Origin: Blastomussa wellsi
Taxonomy: Eukaryota; Cnidaria; Anthozoa; Scleractinia; Plerogyridae
Assembly: GCA_947652115.1 (NCBI GenBank)
Contig: OX393561.1
Location: 37,431,448 to 37,495,447 of the forward strand
DNA: 64,000 nt
Reading direction: 5' to 3'
This document shows positions 11,139-22,129 of this stretch, one piece after another. Position numbers and translations under genes: made by a program. Under the pieces are notes generated by a model that saw only the letters and a program-made list of their open reading frames with translations, was not told where the DNA came from and searched no databases. Position 1 is the stretch's first letter; each line of letters opens with the position of its first letter.

Positions 11139-14100
11139 ATGGCTTCCTCAAGGTCGGGCATGAAGCCGTTTGTTACCAAGTTCCATGGCAAAACTCAGTT
11201 AACATCCACTGAGTTTATGGAAGTTTTTAGAAAATATGACAGGGATGGTAAGATATGGTTGATATCTGCAATGTATTTTTTGGCGTTTAGCTCTGCAGCA
11301 GCTGCATTGAAAATCTATGCTGTCTGCATAAGATCTGAAAGAAATTATTTTTACTCCTTGATGAATCGTTTGGAAGCTGTTAACATCATTTCGTTACATC
11401 CAGTTATCTTTAAGTAACTATGCAATATCGAACACTGTTGGAACAAGCCCCGTTCGGTATTCGGTGTCTTGAAGGGTGAAAACAGCTAAATATCTCAATC
11501 GGGAATATTACAAGCCTCCCATAGACTTCCAGCTTTTCAAGAATATTTATGATAATGTTTTTTTTTTCGATTGCTACACAATATCGGTTCATATCTTTAA
11601 AAAGTCGGGTATGTACAAAGAAACACAGTCAGATCAGCAGTATTTTTGGTAACAATGAAATAGTCTTCAAATTTTACTTCATGTTATTGACTCACGATTG
11701 TTCGAAATTTGCATAGCATATGACACTGCTTGTGTAAGACGGCTGGATTTTTGAAGATTTGTTTTGGATTTTTGGGATTTGGATTACAAAGAAAATAAAA
11801 AGCATCGACTTGTTTTTCAAAAAATAAATTTACGCGAGAAATCCTCCCAGCAATATTTTGTCAATCAAAAATCTAGTGTATTTAAAAACTTAGGCACTGC
11901 TATACATCCGTCAATTCATATATGAAACAATATAAGACTGATTAGTTTTCACAGCGACTCAGTCTGTAACGAAAATGATTGAAAAGGCCGGTTTGTTTTA
12001 TTCTACTTTCAGGAAATGGCTATATCGAAGCGCGAGAACTAGATCCTTTCCTGCAGGAACTTTTTGAAGCAAGATACCATGTAAGTATTGGTTTTTAATT
12101 TGTATATTTTCGCGATCGCTGGGGTATGGAGAAACTTAATCCACAGTTTGAATATTCTTCAAGCGTGAAGTAATTAAGGCGGAAACATATCCGTATCGAA
12201 GGTTGACAGCCGCAGAAAATTCATCATTTTGAATGATAATAAGACAAGTTTAGAATAAATTATTAAAACCAGAGGCCATTGTCGATACGTGAAATAATTT
12301 ATCATTGCATTTTACATAAGTAGCAGCAATTATTTTTCCGTATGTGACGCACGTGACGAAAAGAAAAATAAGCTTTCAAAGAATGACAATACTGTGGTGA
12401 ATCGATTTCACATGAAATGACATTTTTGACAATTTCGAAATGACATGGATTTTTTGGCGAGGTAATTTTGTCAATTTTGTTCATTCCCTGTCCAAAATAT
12501 GTTTTCATAATTAATAAAACAAATATTTGACAGTTTTACTTTTTACTGGTCGGAAAGATGCTGAATGGAAGATTGATCATCAATTTATTAACCAATAATA
12601 TATCATTTATGACAAAGTGAAGATATTCTGAAAGCACGAGTTAACTAATGCACCTATCAATGGTTTGCCCCAGGATAGGGGGGGGGGGGGGCGGGCGATC
12701 CCAGGGGAATTTTTGGTCTTCAAATGTCAATTTCCCTACCCCTGGGTCTCCATTGACAGTCAAATTCCCAACCCTGGGGATCACGTTCTGTGCGACTATT
12801 TCTTTAAAAGTCCGACAGAAAGAAACACTATGTGTTACAAAACTTCAAGATAGATAACTGATGGACGTTAAAAACAACAGTTTTCAGTTTAAAAGCATCA
12901 AGATCATCCTTACCTTCCGTTCTGCTGTTGTGAAAACCACAGCAAAAACGCGGGAACCTCATCCAAATGGCTTCTGGGTTTTGTCAAGATGGCCGCTCGT
13001 TCCCAGTCCCTCTCCACTTTCCAAGCGACAGAGTCAAATTTCCCACCCAGGGGATCGCTGTGGATGTCAAAATCCCTACCCAGGTGGAGCCTCACAAAGT
13101 CAAATTCCCGTGGGTTGCCCGCCCCCCCCCCCCCCCCCCATCCTGGGGCAAACCATTGATAGGTGCATAACATGACGGTTGATGAAAAATATAAATAAAA
13201 TAGGGAAATGTTAAGTTATCATATATAATACAGTTGAAAACTGTATTAAATCGTTGGTATTATTTATTAGTTTGTTAATTAAGCGCGATTGATTGAATTC
13301 ATTTTCCCGATTTATACCAGAGACGGATCATCCGTCTGGGATGAATTTGGTAATCTGACCGATAATTCGTCTCTGTGATCTCCCGTCTAGACAACTTATC
13401 TCGATGCTTCGTCTTGAGCCACGAACTAACGTGGATAATCCGTCTAACGAACTATTATATAGATTTAGGCAAGCCTAAAAGCGGAGCTCCACATTTGCCG
13501 CTAGCTCGTGATGATTTGTTAAAATTGCTGGTTTTCACTGTCACGCCATCAAAAAAATAATTCAAAATCATTCAATGAGAACAGCTGATAAATTCAAACT
13601 TTATAAAATATTAATAGATAAACAACATGCCCAACTCTCAGACCTGTGCGGTACACCACTCTTGAGTTATTTGCCGAAGCATTTCACGCAAATTTGTATA
13701 GTTCAGTATTGAGACGCCATGTTGGGTCATGTTGGTGCCCATTCAACCACAGGCAGCCCAAGCTCACGTTGTGATCAGGATAATATTGCATAATAGCTGT
13801 CATGGCAAAAAATATAAGAGTTTGTATGGGAATATTTTACAACACCTTTTAGCAAACCGAAATACTGCCAAGTCTTAAATAAAATTGCCTTACCTTACTT
13901 TCACTGTGCTTTCCTTCTTGTCTGAACGCTTATTTTGTCGATGCTTGGCCATTTAGGCGAGTTATCGCTTTCTGGGTTCCCCACTACAAAGAAAAGAACA
14001 AGGCTGCACACTCCAGTTCGGAACGCCCGACAAGCCAAGCGAAAAATCCCAGCTTAAAATGGTCAAACGGCCTCAAATCCATCGCGAATTCCAAGAAGAG

Positions 14101-17100
14101 ATGTTCTAGTTTCAGTTTAACTCAACAACCACTCAGTCCAGGCTCTGTCATCGATGCCAAGCGGCCGTTTGCTTTCAAAAATCCAAGGTAAAAAGATCTC
14201 CATTGTGCCTGTACACGCTCGTCACGACACACGACCGTTAAAAAACTCCTTGGTAACCCCGCCTCGATGATCGTCCTGAGGGGACCGGGGGAGTAACACA
14301 TTACTTGTTGAGAGCAATTGACGGTGTGGTACTCCGGTGAGGTATAGTTTGTTAATGAGGCGGGGTTACCAAGGATTATATTTTGTGATCCTGATCACAA
14401 CGTGAGCTTGGGCTGCCTATGATTCAACATGGCGGACGGAAATCAAAGAAAACATCTGGCACTCACTTTTGCTATGTGACATTCTCTTTGCTAGGGGCCG
14501 CGATCCTTTTGGTCAGCACCAAGAATCGAGGCCTCTGGCCCAAATTGGGAGCATGCGATGAACACGTTCTGTAGTTTTCAGCCAATCAGGTTTGTAAGAT
14601 TTGACAATGAGTCCGTGAATCGCGGACTTCCGGTTTTGGAGGCGGCCAGATTCTTGGGGCTGACCAAAAGGTAGCCTCCTATGCAGGCGTTATTAGGTGA
14701 TTGCGTTACACTTGTCGCTAATAATGTCTGCGTAGGAGACTAACCAAAAGGAGGTAATGTAAGCGATTGCTCTTTCCTGATGATTTATTCCTAATACTTG
14801 AACTGCTTAAACTGCAACAAAAGACCGTTTCTTCAAGCACGACAGCTTTGTCACGAAACCATCGTGATGTTACGTACGGCGGAAATTTCGAAAATACAAC
14901 ATTCTGTATTTCAAGCACAAAGGATACTGTTTTGCTGGAAACTTGTAAAAAGATGTATTTTTCAGATTCTTTCACGTGGTGACAAAAAAAGTTAAGCAGG
15001 CCAAACGAATTTGCTTTTAAAATGTTATGACGTCACGTGAAAACCGAGAATACTTTCGCAAAAAATGTGAAAAAAATAAAGAAATCGAAACTGAACATGC
15101 CCTTCATGTTAGAACGAACATTTCTCGTTGAATAATCAACGTATGTCGGACGTAGGCGCTTATCTCGCGAGCAGAATGTCCTTTGAGACTTTATGGGTCC
15201 ATTTAAACAACATTTGACAGAGATGCGTTCATTTCAAAGATTTATTGGCAATATTTTTGTGCTTACAGACACTGTAGCCGTATCCGCTAACGAACCTCGA
15301 GTTTTCAGATTTAGGGTGTTCTTCTGGGCATGTTATCTCCAAAACGAAGTCGGTGACCCCCAATTTTTTTGCATTTCTGACATACGTTACTTATTATCTT
15401 ACAGTGGTGAGAGTTTCAGAAAAAAAAATCAATGGTAGAAAATTTTTGCGCGAACATCCTTAAGCTTACTGTTCAAGTTGCCCCTGCCAGCCGGGGGGGG
15501 GGGGGGGGGTGGGGGATCTTGACATTGTGTCTGTATTTAATCGATTTCTTCTTTGTAACAGGGTTTGGCTAAAGACAAGGTCAAAGAGATGCGAGAACTT
15601 ATTTTAGAGAGATACGACAAGAATTATGACGGCCGTCTGGAAATTAACGAGGTAAGTAAAATGACCACAATATAGCTGATAGTTCCGTCTCGCAACGTTT
15701 CACAACGTTTATTCATTTTCTGTTTCTTTAATTTTGTTTGGTTTCAGGTAGCACAAATACTACCAACAGAGCAGAACTTTCTCCTTCAGTTCCACCGAGA
15801 ATCTAAAATTTCCAGCGTCGAATTTATGAAGGTAGGGTCTTCAGATTTCACTAGTTGTAATAAAGTCTCAAAAGTAATTTAAGATCTTAGGCCCGGTTCA
15901 AACGTCGAACTTTACATGTGCCGAATCTAATAATTAGGTTCGGCACATGTAAGGTTCGACGTTTGGATCAATTAGGTTCGACAGATTTGTATTTGGGTCG
16001 ACCTGCAGTTCTATTCGACATGGCTTGTCGAATAGAACGGCAAAAGATCGACTTCGTTTCATACGTCGGTCTTTACATATGCCGAACCTAATGCATAAAT
16101 TACGCTAATGTATTTCTTGATATAAGAGAGTTTGTGACTGGCGAGTGAGCTGTCAAAAACGCGGTCGTGCATGAAATGGCGCGACATTGCGCGACAGAAC
16201 ACTGGACCGCAAAAAATGTAGCCAGAGGAGTTTATCGGACACAATTCGCATACTGTTTCCCATTTTATTGTTGAATATGCGTCTAGACCAAAATAAAACA
16301 AAAGGCAAGGCTAGAAACTAAAGTCAGTAGTTAAAGTTTCAGTCTAAACGATACTGAAGACATTTGACCAAAGCCTGGCGACCACATTACAAGTATGATC
16401 TTCAAAAAGTGTTGTTTGTTTTTTTTTTATAAAGCAACTGAAGCGGTCCCATTATATTGTAGAGTACATAAAGTGTACAACTGGAAAATTCACCGTTTTC
16501 CTCTTAGCCGATATTGAGTTCGGCACATGTGAAAGTTCGACGTTTGAATCAACTGCCGAACTTAATTATTCGGGTCGACCCAAATAGGTATTAGGTTCGG
16601 CACATGTAAAGTACGACGTTTGAACCGGGCCTTACCTTGCTTCAAAGAGTGGCGTAAATTTTATATTCTATACAGTGAAGTACTTAGTTTCATTTCAGAT
16701 CTGGAATCATTATGATGTCTATCGCGAGGGATACCTTGACAAAAAACATCTGAGGGTTGGTAAATTGTTACTTTTTCCGTTATATTATTACTTGGTGTAA
16801 TCAGAGATTATGATAGTACGTTCGACTGCTTCAATTTCGTTTACCGAAGTTCAAGCGAAAGCACAAGCGATTCAAAAGTCGCGTCGAAACAACTGTCCAA
16901 GTTGCCCCAAGAATATCACATGTTAACACTCAACTTCGCCTACGATGGATGCTAAAAGACACAAGCTTTGTTGTACAACGGAAGCGAGGGTGTCACTATG
17001 TAAGTAAGTAAGAGCGTAAAATTGAGGCCTATAAGGATAACGAAGCAACAATGTGCGTCCATAAGTTTAATAAAGAAACAGAATTCTCAATTAATTTTAC

Positions 17101-20100
17101 CTGAATATACACAACACGAGATCAGGCCTGCGTTCTCCTAACGTCGAACGCAATAATGGTTTACCACATTCCATGAAAAACCGTATAACCCTCAAGTTAA
17201 TCAGTTGTACCAACAAACTATTTTCTTATTGGAATGAAGAAAATAAATTCAGCTTTCTAAATCAGTAAGTCTCCCTAAAAGTAGAATCGAGCGCAGTGCG
17301 CTTTGGGAAAACTTTTGAGAAACCCCTTTAATCAAAAATGAGTCGTCTTCAAATTGACGAAAAAAGTGGAAAGCTGTGACGCATGCTACTACATGTTGTA
17401 GTAAGTGGTATAAATTTAATGAAATGGCACTGCCCTAATTAAGTTAAAAATGGCTTAAGGTAAAAAGAGAAGTCGATGTATTATAATTGAGTGGAATCAC
17501 ATAGATTTGTATATTAATAACATAAAACTAGATGTTTCTCTTCACGTCTTACAGGGTTTCTTTAAAGACTTATTGACTGTTCATAATCCACGCGTCAGTC
17601 CACAAAGAATTGAACAGTACGTGAATGGAGCTGTAAGTTAAAGTGTTAAAGAATATTAGGTAATGTTTTGCGTGTGTTTTCAATTCAGTCGCGGAAGCGA
17701 GTTCCAGTTGATGACGAAATCCCGGCCCCGAGACGACAATGAGCCCAGGGTTTCTGTCCCTGAAGTTGACATACAACATTTAACAAATAGACGTGAGCTT
17801 GTTGTGGTACGTCTGAAAGTTTTCATCAAGCGCGTGTGATGGCGTCACACTACGTCATCATGTTTCGATGCTTTATTCGACCGTGAATATTAGCCAATGA
17901 GCGCGCGAGAAATAAAAAGCAAATAAAAAGTTATAAAAGCGATTTTGACAAGAACTGTAACCGTGGAAATCTTAATTCGCGAGGGAGTGAGGCAAACGAC
18001 TTTTCAACATTTGAATGGAAATAGCTATCGACTTAGAAAGTAATATTTATCGTCCAATTTTTTAGTATTACTACTCTTGGTATTTTCTTAGGTTAACAAT
18101 GTCATGATGTATGTAAAAAAATTCTGTCAAATAAACATGCTAGCTTCTAACAATGTTTTATCCTTGTTTCAGCTTGAATCATTTGACAAGAACAAAGACG
18201 GAGAAATAGAGTTATCAGAAATGGCTAAGTGAGTGATAAAAGTTGATCACTGCAACTGCTTATCAATTGCACAATTTTTTCTCTGTTGACTTTATTTTAT
18301 AGATCTCTCTGCAAACATTTTTTTTTACGTTTTTCCTGCCTGCAGATAATTTTTTGACACTTCCACCCTCCCTCCAAAAAAAAATAATGGTCTTTGTCCC
18401 TAAGTGTAGAATTTGAAACAAATCTGCCAAATAAGATAAAACTTTTGTGATGAAGAAACAAACTAACCAATAGCAAATTAATTACATGTTGAACGCTCTT
18501 ATCACAACACAATTTGTTTAAACTTTCCTCATTAATTGTCCAAGGCTTCTCTTCGATTCGTTTTATTAAATTGTCGGCAATGGCAATGCTGAATACCATG
18601 ACACAATTTATATCTACATTCCTTTTGTTTTATTTTATTTTATTCAGATCGCCAGAGATTCCTCGTTGTCAGTTCCAATGAACCCCAGCTTCGCTTGTCT
18701 TCCATTAATGATTGCTTGCTATTTTTTACCTGTAACAGACTTCTGCCCGTGGAAGAGAATTTCCTCGCAAAATTCCAGGTAAAACGTCCTTATATACTCT
18801 TTCATCGGTTTGATCGCTTCAATCGTGCTGCAAGAACAATTCATTTTACCCTCACTGACACAATCCACTGCAAGAAAAAAGATGGTGGCTGTCCATTTTA
18901 TCACAATACCTTGCGAACCAAACAGAGCCAACTAGGCATATAGAAAGTATGGTATAACGGAAGGCGTCCCTTGTACTAACAACATCGCTTTTTTCGAGTT
19001 TGAATGACTTGCAACTTTTCTTTGTGTTTTTATACGCTCTTTTAGGATTTTCGCGCGCAAAGCATTATAGGTAAATGTACCATCGCCATCTTTTCCCTTA
19101 CGGTGGATTGTACTTTATATTCAAACAGATCAGGCAAAACCTTTCAAGACAAGAATTTGAGAAAATCTGGTATCACTACGACCAGGTACGTACGTTTACA
19201 GTTTGTTGGTTGTTGTTGTTGTTGTTGTTTTCCGCTGTAAGATTTTATAACAGTGTTTTACCGTTATGTTAAACGACCCTATAGTCAGCCTCCGCCATTT
19301 TTGATGCCATCGAAATTATGAATTAATTCTTGTTGTATCGCCTCAAGTTGTGTTTCTGAAACTATGTGGAATTTTCTTTGACATTATTTTCACAGCAATC
19401 TCTTTCGTTTAGAAACGCTCTGCACGAACTAAAATACCAAACAAATCCATGCCAACAAAACAAAAGCGTGGCTGACTAGAGTATTGAGACCCCATTGTCT
19501 GTCTGTCTGTTTTTTATTGCCTGTTTGTTTGTTTGTCCATTTTAATTTGGTTATATCAACTGGGTTGATAATGTCAATTGGCCACCGTAAAGAGATTGGA
19601 GAGCTGACGTTTCGAGCGTTAGCCCTTCGTCGGAGCCACGAAGGGCTAACACTCGAAACGTCACCTCTCGAATATCTTTACGGCGGCCAATAGGCCATTT
19701 CCGAGTTCGCTTGAGCCTCTATTTCAAGGCGAGTCTAAGTGCAAAGTCTTTGTAATGAAAATGAGTTGTTATTCATATGGAAAGCAAAACTCATTACCAT
19801 GACAAAACTTTCGCACTTAGACTCGCTTTGAAATAGAGGCTGAAGGGAACTCGGAAATGGCCTATTCACATTATCAACCCAGTTGGTAAAACCAAATTAT
19901 ATTGTTATATGTGAAAGATTAATTTATCAACATGACACGAGCATGGGACAAAGAAAAATTCTGAGTCCCCGACAGGAATCGAACCCATGACCTCCAGAAC
20001 ATCGGGCGGGCGCTCTATCCACTGAGCTGCGAGAACTCATGGAGAGCGAAGTCATTTTACTGAGTTCTTATGTGACATGCGTCCCGCATACTGCTAGGTC

Positions 20101-22094
20101 CAGCAATGTCGATATCATCAAGAATTGTCGTAAATGAAGGTGATGGTGAATTTTAATATTGTTAATATTGTTCTACTTCCCACCGACACAGCACCACAGT
20201 TTCTCTGGAAACTTACCCCCTCTATTCTATGTTTGTCCATTTGTTTGTCTCTTTTTTGTGTTTTTTTTTTTCGTTGCTTGTGTCTGTTTGTTTTCTGTTC
20301 CCAAGTTTCCTTGAGCCTCCTTTAGACAAGCCACCCCCTGTGATTCTAAACACGATCTATTCATCGTGGTTGTCTTTGCACACAGGATCACAATGGAAGC
20401 ATTGGCGGTGCGGAGCTCGATGCTCTCATACGAGACTTGTACATCAAGAATAACAAGGTGAAAATCTGACAACTTTCTTTGAGTGTAACATTAAGGTTTT
20501 TTGGACAGCTTCGACAATAAGCCATCCCATTTTTCCACCACGTTTCAGTTTTGCAGTCGTGCGACAGAAAATGGGCCTGACACGTCAGTTTACTAAATGA
20601 GTATACCACAGCCACGGGCGATCAGCTAATTAAACTTTGGCCGAAAATCTGCGTATTTGATTGGTTGATGAACCATATAGGCTGCGTGGCAAGCATTCCC
20701 AAGCGAGCGAAGAGTGTTATCGTTTTCTAGCGGCGCAAAAATTGGGGCCTCGTCCACTTTTTGCTCTCGCCCCAATTTTCGCGCTGCCAGAATACGATAA
20801 CAGATCTTACAGCCCTTCGCTCGCTCGGGAACGCCTGTTAAGCAAGTTGGTTAAATTCTAGCAAAATTCGTCACGCTGGAGTGAAGCAACAGGCGTTTCC
20901 GCATTCGTTTCAGTAAGTACGAGTAACAGCTTCAACTTGAGGCTAGGCTGGACAAAAATACAGTAAATGTATGAAAATTGTCCATCCGAGCATCGATTTA
21001 AAACTATTGTTTACAAGCATCGAAGCATAAAATACGGAGAAGGTCGATTGCGAATTGTAAGAGGGTCTCAATGGGGTTAACCGTTAGCCGTAAAATGGCC
21101 AAAAATTTAGCCGTTAGGTGTAAAAAATGTTAACCGTAAAAAATGTTAACCGTAAAAAATCTGAATACAAAAGTAAAGGCCTCGAGAACTTTTTTTGAGT
21201 CTGATGTGTTGTGCGTTTATGTGTTCTGGTAGAGTGTCTGCATAATTTGTCGCATATGTCGCGTCGTTGCGCGAGTTGACAGCTCTTTTATTTTACGAGC
21301 GTACACTCACCCACACACACACACACACACAAACATACTTTTTTATCTCAAAATGGTCCAAAGACGTTCAGTATGTTTTACAACAATGGAAATTAATATT
21401 TAACTTCTTAAAACAACCGTAATGGAGCAAAATTAACCGTTAGCCGTAAAAAAGCCAAAAAGTTAACCGTTAACTGTAAAAGCCACTACCCCATTGAGAC
21501 CCACTTGTAACCGAGTTTAACCACTAGCTGTTGGTTAGCTATTTCCGGTCCTTGCAGATGAAATTTCGCATTGTTCGTTGCAACTACACTGTAAGAAAAT
21601 GTACATTTCAAAATTACAGTTAACCGAACTTGAACAACACAACTGGGGTAATGAAGCAATTTGAACCAAACCCGAATATGATCTGGACAACAAACTTCAT
21701 CAAAATGGGAAATGAAAAATTGAGGGGGCACGGGGGACCCACGGAGTTACCCAGGCTTCGCGCACTTTCTATATACTTCCCATGAGAGGGCATTGTCCAT
21801 GACGATAGCTTTGTATTTTTCTAGGAGCCACCAGACATGAAAACCATTAATGACCAGCGTGACATGATCATGAGGTTTGCTGACCGCGACGGCGATGACG
21901 CGGTACAGAAAGAAGAACTAGCCCTGTTTTTCTCTGTGGCACAGTCAAGGAAAGTACAAGACATCAAGGTCGACGTGGAGGAAAGAGAAGCAGAGAGACG
22001 AGCGGAAAAAGCAGCGGATCAGCAAGAAGAGGCTAAGAAGCAGGAAGACAGCGGCTCCCACGAAGGAACTACAGGCTGCTGTTGGCTGCTGTGA
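11139..22094 (+). CDS. Calbindin-like six-EF-hand protein with CAAX-like tail (gene 2)
   Basis: Complete calbindin/calretinin-family protein, 326 residues in 11 exons: 11139-11247, 12013-12080, 15562-15651, 15748-15831, 16699-16755, 17555-17632, 18173-18228, 18739-18778, 19129-19185, 20386-20457 and 21825-22094. All introns are GT-AG and all phases join. EF loops: EF1 34-45 DRDGNGYIEARE, EF2 78-89 DKNYDGRLEINE, EF4 167-178 and EF5 212-223, all canonical. EF3 (123-134) lacks acidic position 3 and ends in His; EF6 (257-268) lacks the central Gly. Both are probably weak or silent. Family motif LLPVEENFLAKFQ at 182-194. Residues 278-312 are a highly charged helix-like tail, then Gly-Thr-Thr-Gly and Cys-Cys-Trp-Leu-Leu at the end, a CAAX-like signal for geranylgeranylation with a neighbouring Cys. 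I chose ATG 11139 (A at -3, G at +4); an in-frame ATG at 11019 would add 40 residues. Tandem paralogue of gene 1. Confidence 0.93.
12648..13168. repeat. 521-base foldback element with G14/C18 tracts
   Basis: The ends ATGCACCTATCAATGGTTTG and its inverse are near-perfect for more than 30 bases. A run of 14 G (12678-12691) in the left arm faces 18 C (13122-13139) in the right arm. Intron 2 of gene 2 begins at 12081, so this lies inside it. The G tracts have quadruplex potential. Confidence 0.75.
13748..14421. mobile_element. Non-autonomous DNA transposon, 34-bp inverted ends, 7-bp site duplication
   Basis: The 674-base element begins CACAGGCAGCCCAAGC and ends with the inverse. The 34-base terminal inverted repeats differ at one position. 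ATTCAAC occurs directly before (13741-13747) and directly after (14422-14428), a clean 7-base target duplication. An inner inverted pair GGTAACCCCGCCTC also occurs. No transposase. The superfamily is uncertain (hAT-like is possible). Confidence 0.8.
14505..14757. repeat. Double foldback with CCTTTTGGTCAGC and TAGCCTCCTA repeats
   Basis: CCTTTTGGTCAGC...CAAGAATC (14505 on) is inverted at GATTCTTGGGGCTGACCAAAAGG (to about 14672). A second inverted pair TAGCCTCCTATGCAGGCGTTA / AATGTCTGCGTAGGAGACTA follows at once. The second pair is related to the foldback at 59041-59115. Confidence 0.6.
15184..15470 (+). repeat. Dispersed repeat R1, forward copy
   Basis: About 285 bases whose reverse complement recurs at 22960-23235 with only scattered differences (shared words GATGCGTTCATTTCAAAGAT-like and AACCTCGAGTTTTCAG-like). 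Non-coding; intron 2 of gene 2. Confidence 0.7.
15493..15515 (+). repeat. G17 tract near an exon
   Basis: Seventeen G, one T, then five G. The tract ends 46 bases before the acceptor of gene 2 exon 3. Confidence 0.9.
15890..16631. mobile_element. PIF/Harbinger-like MITE with TTA target duplication
   Basis: The ends GGCCCGGTTCAAACGTCG and its inverse match for about 36 bases with one mismatch. TTA flanks both sides (15887-15889 and 16632-16634), the three-base TWA-type duplication typical of PIF/Harbinger. The interior repeats GTTCGGCACATGTAA-type words several times in both orientations. Intron 4 of gene 2. Confidence 0.75.
19690..19866. repeat. Foldback MITE, AGGCCATTTCCGAG family, nested
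   Basis: AGGCCATTTCCGAGTTCGCT at the left is inverted at the right (AACTCGGAAATGGCCT). Inner arms GCGAGTCTAAGTGC also pair. It interrupts Penelope-end sequence that is continuous at 37500-37560, so it inserted later. A second copy is at 22552-22757. Confidence 0.75.
19972..20045 (-). mobile_element. tRNA-like SINE head
   Basis: On the minus strand GAGTTCT pairs with GGGACTC as a seven-base acceptor. GCTCAGTGGATAGAGC forms a D arm/A box and GGGTTCGATTCC a B box. The anticodon stem pairs poorly, so I call it tRNA-derived rather than a functional tRNA. Confidence 0.55.
20687..20843. repeat. Foldback MITE-like element
   Basis: CCCAAGCGAGCGAAG at the left is inverted at CTTCGCTCGCTCGGG at the right. 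GTTATCGTTTTCTAGCGGCGC also has an inverse partner. 157 bases, intron 10 of gene 2. An open frame through it is chance. Confidence 0.65.
21062..21503. repeat. Inverted-end element with TTAACCGTTA repeats
   Basis: GGGTCTCAATGGGG at the left is inverted at CCCCATTGAGACCC at the right. Inside both ends are tandem variants of TTAACCGTTAGCCGTAAAA. A (CA)n run lies at about 21310-21330. Intron 10 of gene 2. Confidence 0.65.
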
Positions 22095-22123
22095 TTAAAG
22101 AGAGATTTAAATCAGAAAAATCT

Positions 22124-22129
22124 ATTAAA
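22124..22129 (+). terminator. Possible poly(A) signal ATTAAA, gene 2
   Basis: ATTAAA lies 30 bases after the gene 2 stop; a canonical AATAAA follows at 22419-22424. Either may be used. Both lie before the DDX27 stop on the opposite strand. Confidence 0.45.

Larger units (their letters stand above)
13528..15047. repeat. Composite nested MITE, CACGTGACGTCA family
   Basis: The outer ends GCTGGTTTTCACTGTCACG and GACGTCACGTGAAAACC match the element at 59959-60546, which is about 590 bases. This copy is about 1.5 kb because other foldbacks (13748-14421 and about 14490-14757) have been inserted into it. Confidence 0.6.
19550..20215 (+). mobile_element. Penelope-like element terminal remnant
   Basis: It shares long stretches with the Penelope end at 37480-37613: GACGAAGGGCTAAC, TCGAAACGTCA, CTTTACGGYGGCCAAT, TTATCAACCCAGTTG, AAACCAAATTATATTG, then CTTCCCACCGAC and GCACCACAGTTTCT. 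No coding part remains. It is split by a nested foldback (19690-19866) and a tRNA-like insert (19972-20045). Intron 9 of gene 2. Confidence 0.7.

Noticed and set aside
12861..13175. Proline-rich open frames on both strands
   Set aside because: They are created by the poly-C/poly-G tracts of the foldback element.
20661..20861. 66-codon open frame
   Set aside because: It lies wholly within the foldback 20687-20843.
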